64,000 nt of DNA, from the NCBI RefSeq assembly GCF_900142605.1, contig NZ_FRBL01000007.1, positions 248,001-312,000 of the forward strand, read 5' to 3'. The position numbers and the translations under genes are program-made. The stretch comes from Chitinophaga jiangningensis. GTDB taxonomy: Bacteria; Bacteroidota; Bacteroidia; Chitinophagales; Chitinophagaceae. Of this stretch, positions 60,629 to 64,000 are shown piece after piece (position 1 is the first letter of the stretch; each line of letters begins with the position of its first letter). Below the pieces are notes generated by a model. It was given only the letters and a program-made list of their open reading frames with translations, was not told the origin of the DNA and ran no database searches.

Positions 60629-60950
60629 TGTTTTATTTTTTAATGAGTGATTGCATAGGTTTTAAGAACGAGACCTTCGGTATCGTTCAGGGAGATACCG
60701 TGCTGCGCACGGCATGCTCGCAGCTTCACAACTTCTTACTCCCAGCAGAATGCCAGTTGAATCCTGCGATTATTCGGTTAATTGGTGGTGGTAAATTGAA
60801 ACAATATTAGAAAATAAATTTCAATTATCCTACAAATTTAGTAGACTAATAACACAAAGGGGCATAACGTAAAACAGGCCGACACATTACATGCCGGCCC
60901 GGCGCAACCACTCCGATGGCGGTAAGAATGATTGCATATATCTGTAAAAA
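60629..60950. other. 322-bp intergenic region
   Basis: The region upstream of the desaturase gene holds small hairpins such as GGTATC / GATACC (about 60678-60700) and the RtcB terminator at its right end. A 55-codon open frame (60643-60810, plus strand) has no recognisable features and runs through these hairpins, so I do not call it a gene. The AT-rich part around 60800-60860 may carry no function. Confidence 0.5.
60871..60899 (-). terminator. terminator of the AAA-rtcB operon
   Basis: GGCCG / CGGCC with adjoining partial pairing lies about 50 bp after the rtcB stop on the minus strand and is followed in that direction by TGTTTT. Confidence 0.5.
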
Positions 60951-62369
60951 TTAATCCTCCGAAGGGCCAGGATCAGCCATCCGCACAATCTTAGGCGTAA
61001 AACGGCCAATGATATCCACCAGCTCCTGCTGCGCAGCCATCACCGTATTAATGTCCTTATAAGCCATCGGCGCCTCATCCAAACCTCCACCAATCAATGT
61101 TACCCCATGCTCTTTCAACACAGCCCGTAAATCATGACCGGTAATGCTTTTCAACGCCTTACTTCTGGACATCTGCCGACCCGCACCATGACTGGCAGAA
61201 TTCAAACCCTGCTCGTAGCCACGGCCACGCACAATAAAGCCCGGAGCCGTCATTGATCCCGGAATCACTCCCAACACCCCCTCACCGGCAGGAGTAGCGC
61301 CTTTTCTGTGCACAATCACGTCCTTCCCTTCATAACGCTCCTTCCAGGCAAAGTTGTGGTGGTTCTCTACCCGCAATAAGATATTACCACCTACTGCTTT
61401 AATCAACCGCTTATGAATCAGGTGATGACATGCAGATGCATAATCACCCGCCAGGTTCATCGCCAGCCAGTACTCCTGCCCCGCTTCTGAATTCAGATCC
61501 AGGTAAGCCAGGTGTTGTACATGCTGCGGCAGCGGACACAGCTCTCTCGCCAGCTTAGTATACTCATTGGCTACCTGCGCTCCCATCCCTCTTGAACCGG
61601 AATGCGATAACAACGCCACATAACGGCCTGGTGGCAGATCCAATTTGTTCTCCACATCCAGAACCTCCACAATACCCCATTCCACAAAGTGGTTACCGGA
61701 CCCGGATGTCCCCAGCTGCATCACCGCCTTATCCTTCAGCCGCTTCAACAGCGGAATCTCTTCAAACTCCTTACGGTCCAGCACTGCGTCATCTTTATCT
61801 GCCTTTAAAATACCTCCGGCACCAAAAACAGTTTTGCTTTCCAGCTCTTTCTTAAACTTATCATACTGACCAGTTAAAACAGTTTCCGGTAAATCAATGA
61901 TGCTCAAACACATCCTGCACCCGATATCCACACCCACACCGTAAGGAATCACGGCATTTTCTGTAGCCAGTACCCCACCAATCGGCAAACCGTAACCCTG
62001 ATGCGCATCCGGCATCAGCGCCCCGGCCACCGCCACCGGCAAATGCACGGCACCAGTCATCTGCTTTACCGCACCTTCATCGATAAACGAGGCTCCGTAA
62101 ACGGTATAAGGCACCGCCTCTTCCTTTAAAGGAATAATAGCAGGCTTCTCCACTTCCTCCTGGTACAGTTTCACTGCAATCTTATCCAGCAAGGCATGCT
62201 CCAGATAATCCTGCGGCGCTGCCAACACCTGCAACAGCAGTTCCCGCACCTCATCTTCTGTGGAATGTTTATAGTTAGTATTGATAACGCTCATGGCTAC
62301 ACTGATAACGGGCCCCTGCGGGTAACCAATACCTAATAGCCATTTTCCGTTGATTTTAAATTTTGCCAT
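60951..62369 (-). CDS. rtcB: RNA-splicing ligase RtcB
   Basis: A 472-residue enzyme of the RtcB family, which joins RNA 2',3'-cyclic phosphate or 3'-phosphate ends to 5'-OH ends using GTP and Mn2+. Metal and catalytic motifs are clear: 'MPDAHQGYGLPIGGVLAT', 'YGVGVDIGCRMCLS' (metal Cys), 'HFVEWG', 'LLSHSGSRGMG' and 'NSASHGAGRQMSR', whose His takes up GMP. The wording of the DIGCRM motif fits the RtcB2-like branch. It may repair damaged tRNA or rRNA. It lies 18 bp behind an AAA ATPase gene instead of the RtcR/RtcA partners of proteobacteria. Confidence 0.95.
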   Translation of the reverse strand: MAKFKINGKWLLGIGYPQGPVISVAMSVINTNYKHSTEDEVRELLLQVLAAPQDYLEHALLDKIAVKLYQEEVEKPAIIPLKEEAVPYTVYGASFIDEGAVKQMTGAVHLPVAVAGALMPDAHQGYGLPIGGVLATENAVIPYGVGVDIGCRMCLSIIDLPETVLTGQYDKFKKELESKTVFGAGGILKADKDDAVLDRKEFEEIPLLKRLKDKAVMQLGTSGSGNHFVEWGIVEVLDVENKLDLPPGRYVALLSHSGSRGMGAQVANEYTKLARELCPLPQHVQHLAYLDLNSEAGQEYWLAMNLAGDYASACHHLIHKRLIKAVGGNILLRVENHHNFAWKERYEGKDVIVHRKGATPAGEGVLGVIPGSMTAPGFIVRGRGYEQGLNSASHGAGRQMSRSKALKSITGHDLRAVLKEHGVTLIGGGLDEAPMAYKDINTVMAAQQELVDIIGRFTPKIVRMADPGPSED

Positions 62370-62387
62370 TTTCTTAATTGAGGTTCA

Positions 62388-63467
62388 TTAATTAACTAAT
62401 TCTTCTGCCAGCTCGCGTCGGAAGCCGATCGCACGCTGCTTTGTTTCAACCGCAGCTTCCTGCGGATTAGTGATTTCCGCCACCGTCATGGGCCTGCGGA
62501 TGATCTGGTTAAAACCCAGGGAGTCAGATAAACGCTGCGCCTTTTCTACGGATAACTTACCAAATTCATACCGGGCTATCAGCCTGCCTTTGCGCAACAG
62601 CGCACTGTCAACAGATCGCAGGTCACTGTTAAAGGAACAGATCAACTGTACATTCAAACAGTCAGACAGTAAGCCATCAGACAAGTTCAGCAGACTGGAT
62701 ACGGATGAACTCCCCGTTATCTTCCTGTCCAATATAATGTTTTCTGCATCTTCTATCACCACCACGCAGTTCGGATTATCGATCAGCAAGTTCATAAAGG
62801 AAGGACTGGTAATATTCTCTGCCATATCCGGTGATACAAACAGCACCTTCTTTTTAATCCGGCCAATCAGGTAACGCAGGTAGGTGGTCTTGCCAGTACC
62901 TGGCATGCCATGCAGCAACACGATACCCTTATCTTTGTTTTTACGGAGACGCTGCTGTATCGTTTGATCCACCGCCAGGAAATCATCTTCGTAATAAAGT
63001 GACAAATCCAGTTTCGTGCGTTTCACCTCCATTGATTTCAGTGCTATTGCTCCGTCTTCCAATGTAATCAGGTTCATTTCATGTGGTTGCCTTTTGGCCT
63101 TTGCCTTCATTGGCACCACTTTGTCACTCACCATCTTTACAAATTCCTGATCCGATCCATCATGCAGTATTTCAAGGAAACTTGCTTCCCAATACAACAA
63201 TCTGTTATCTTTCAAAACATAAATTGCTTTGTAGTAATAATACTTATCCTTATCGCGGTTATAATATTTATCCTTATATACATGTAGTATTTCAGCCACA
63301 AATGTATCTTCTATCCACCCTATGACCTTATCCATATCCAGCCCGTAAATAGTGTCCATACTTGGCATCGTGTTAAAGTGATGCATGTACACACTTATTC
63401 TTTGCACAAAATCATTAGTTGGCAAATAGTAATTATTTATATCAGGGTTTCTATATGTGTTTTCCAT
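62388..63467 (-). CDS. AAA+ ATPase partner of RtcB
   Basis: A 359-residue protein. The first 160 residues are a domain I do not recognise, including a Tyr/Lys/Asp-rich stretch (residues 65-80). The AAA module follows with Walker A GMPGTGKTT (187-195), Walker B 'CVVVIEDAE' (Asp240), sensor 1 'LICSFNSD' and 'ALLRKGRL' with the arginine finger, similar to BCS1/FtsH-type modules. There is no sigma-54 domain, so it is not RtcR. The 18-bp spacing to rtcB suggests joint action, perhaps remodelling RNA-protein complexes for ligation; that role is inference. Confidence 0.88.
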   Translation of the reverse strand: MENTYRNPDINNYYLPTNDFVQRISVYMHHFNTMPSMDTIYGLDMDKVIGWIEDTFVAEILHVYKDKYYNRDKDKYYYYKAIYVLKDNRLLYWEASFLEILHDGSDQEFVKMVSDKVVPMKAKAKRQPHEMNLITLEDGAIALKSMEVKRTKLDLSLYYEDDFLAVDQTIQQRLRKNKDKGIVLLHGMPGTGKTTYLRYLIGRIKKKVLFVSPDMAENITSPSFMNLLIDNPNCVVVIEDAENIILDRKITGSSSVSSLLNLSDGLLSDCLNVQLICSFNSDLRSVDSALLRKGRLIARYEFGKLSVEKAQRLSDSLGFNQIIRRPMTVAEITNPQEAAVETKQRAIGFRRELAEELVN

Positions 63468-63480
63468 TTCGTTTATTCGT

Positions 63481-63561
63481 TTAAGTTAGATAAAGACTTA
63501 CCGGAGCTTTTTGCTCCGGCAATTCATCCTTATCATGAGTGGCCTTCACTTTTGTAGCCAC
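63481..63561 (-). CDS. possible 26-residue leader peptide before the AAA-rtcB operon
   Basis: From a GTG at 63561 a frame of 26 codons runs to a TAA, 14 bp before the AAA gene. The peptide is hydrophilic (VKATHDKDELPEQKAPVS). It contains the hairpin CCGGAGC / GCTCCGG (about 63501-63518), which could be a coding-region structure or a leader RNA element. There is no homology I recognise, and a competing plus-strand frame covers part of the region, so this is tentative. Confidence 0.25.
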   Translation of the reverse strand: MATKVKATHDKDELPEQKAPVSLYLT

Positions 63562-63692
63562 CTGGGGGTTAATTGGGTTAATTCAAACAGAGACGAAAAA
63601 AGAATATTTTTAAAGCAGCTACAAAATGTAAGGCAGGGCAGGAATACCCCGCCATTACAGTGTTATGTACCTCCTCAATAAGTCAGTTAAAT

Positions 63693-63726
63693 AAAAAAAC
63701 CCGGTCCGTTTTACACGGACCGGGTT
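63693..63726 (-). terminator. strong terminator after the 44-residue gene
   Basis: AACCCGGTCCG / CGGACCGGGTT is an 11-bp perfect stem; read on the minus strand it is followed by TTTTTTTATTT. Confidence 0.9.
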
Positions 63727-63745
63727 ACTAACGTTAACGCATATA

Positions 63746-63880
63746 CTACGTTAAGGCATACCTTGTCCGTTTAGCCTGCTTATGTGCAAAGCTATGTCCA
63801 AACGCTTGATGGAAGCTGCTTCCAGCTACTACCAACCATTCATGGCTCCAAAGTTTTTGTTCGATTACAGCTTTTTTCAT
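63746..63880 (-). CDS. putative 44-residue basic small protein
   Basis: An ATG at 63880 opens a frame of 44 codons ending in TAG at 63746. The predicted protein starts MKKAVIEQKLWSHEWLVVAG and continues with 'SSFHQAFGHSFAHKQAKRTRY'-like residues (His-, Lys- and Arg-rich end). It is framed exactly by two strong minus-strand terminators, one ending 15 bp before the ATG and one starting 20 bp after the stop, which argues for a real transcription unit. No family is recognised. It is too short to be listed by usual length cut-offs. Confidence 0.45.
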   Translation of the reverse strand: MKKAVIEQKLWSHEWLVVAGSSFHQAFGHSFAHKQAKRTRYALT

Positions 63881-63894
63881 CAGCAATCAGGCAA

Positions 63895-63927
63895 TAAAAA
63901 AAGCCCGGGATTCACGGTCCCGGGCTT
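63895..63927 (-). terminator. strong terminator before the 44-residue gene
   Basis: AAGCCCGGG / CCCGGGCTT forms a 9-bp perfect stem; on the minus strand it is followed by TTTTTTTATT. It probably ends the transcript of the gene entering from the right edge. It may act as an attenuator if the box at 63940 is the promoter of the small gene. Confidence 0.88.
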
Positions 63928-63939
63928 CAATTATTGATA

Positions 63940-63947
63940 CAAATATA
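63940..63947 (-). promoter_or_regulatory. putative -7 promoter box upstream of the terminator and small gene
   Basis: TATATTTG on the minus strand fits TAnnTTTG and lies 13 bp before the terminator hairpin. A transcript from here would start just ahead of that hairpin and then enter the 44-codon frame. Confidence 0.3.
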
Positions 63948-63951
63948 TTAT

Positions 63952-64000
63952 CTACCTGTAATAATAAAACGCCCGGAACCAGCCGCCAATCAGGACTGCG
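63952..64000 (-). CDS. possible C-terminal end of a gene cut by the window edge
   Basis: A minus-strand frame enters at 64000 and ends at TAG (63952-63954), giving the last residues AVLIGGWFRAFYYYR. The strong terminator of the right polarity 25 bp beyond the stop supports a gene end here. Fifteen residues are too few for a family call. Confidence 0.35.
   Translation of the reverse strand, partial: AVLIGGWFRAFYYYR

Noticed and set aside
60643..60810. Possible 55-residue gene on the plus strand
   Set aside because: It runs through small inverted repeats, has no signal, domain or clear promoter, and composition does not support coding.
63535..63681. 48-codon plus-strand frame upstream of the AAA gene
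   Set aside because: It overlaps the leader of the minus-strand operon, has no recognisable features and competes with other short frames in the same bases.

Overview
This window looks like chromosomal DNA of a Bacteroidota bacterium, most likely Chitinophagaceae (Chitinophaga-like). The signs are a SusC/SusD pair, a type IX secretion C-terminal sorting domain, DUF5690, DUF4838 and DUF5074 proteins, many lipoproteins, and putative promoters with the Bacteroidota -7 motif TAnnTTTG. I see no rRNA, CRISPR array, insertion sequence or phage block. One tRNA gene (Arg, anticodon CCG) is present.

Layout. 1-2.0 kb: the 3' end of a SMI1/KNR4-like gene, two tandem paralogous membrane proteins with a relic of a third copy, and a small secreted protein. 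2.0-10.7 kb: DUF983 protein with an AraC regulator, a large S9 peptidase, a TIGR04222-like membrane protein, a FadR-type regulator with an Fsr-like MFS pump and a matching palindromic operator, an EamA transporter and a TPR membrane protein. 10.7-17.7 kb: a vitamin B12 locus with a BtuB-like TonB receptor, a DUF6580 membrane protein, a DUF5074 beta-propeller lipoprotein (BtuG-like candidate) and cobU-cobT-cobS-cobC for nucleotide-loop assembly. 17.8-25.7 kb: tatA, a DUF5690 permease, SusD/SusC, an XRE-cupin regulator and a MarC protein. The DUF5690 and SusC promoters share a 68-bp promoter/operator block.

25.8-36.5 kb: tRNA-Arg, a tail-fibre-like secreted protein, an OafA-type acyltransferase, a four-fold repeat T9SS cargo protein with a SUMF1-fold partner, a DUF4838 glycoside-hydrolase-like lipoprotein and an ABC-F ATPase. 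36.8-58.4 kb: a surface polysaccharide cluster of about 21 kb, all on the minus strand. In transcription order it has a Wza-like export protein, a Wzz-like chain-length protein, a sugar 4,6-dehydratase, two DegT-family proteins, ACP, ketoreductase, KAS III, hexapeptide acyltransferase, Wzx flippase, GT2, EpsG polymerase, GT4, two more GT2, glf, gmd, fcl and finally a Wzi-like outer-membrane protein. The predicted polymer contains fucose, galactofuranose and an acylated 4-amino-4,6-dideoxy sugar. An ECF sigma factor diverges from the start of the cluster. 59.4-64.0 kb: a sterol-desaturase-family protein, an RtcB RNA ligase paired with an AAA+ ATPase, and very small genes with strong terminators.

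The most interesting points are: (1) the acyl-building module inside the polysaccharide cluster, where one of two tandem DegT paralogs has lost the PLP-binding lysine (Lys to Arg); (2) the duplicated 68-bp operator that defines a small regulon (susCD plus DUF5690 permease) beside an XRE-cupin gene; (3) a compact B12 capture locus with a propeller lipoprotein but no BtuCD; and (4) the AAA-RtcB operon preceded by micro-genes.
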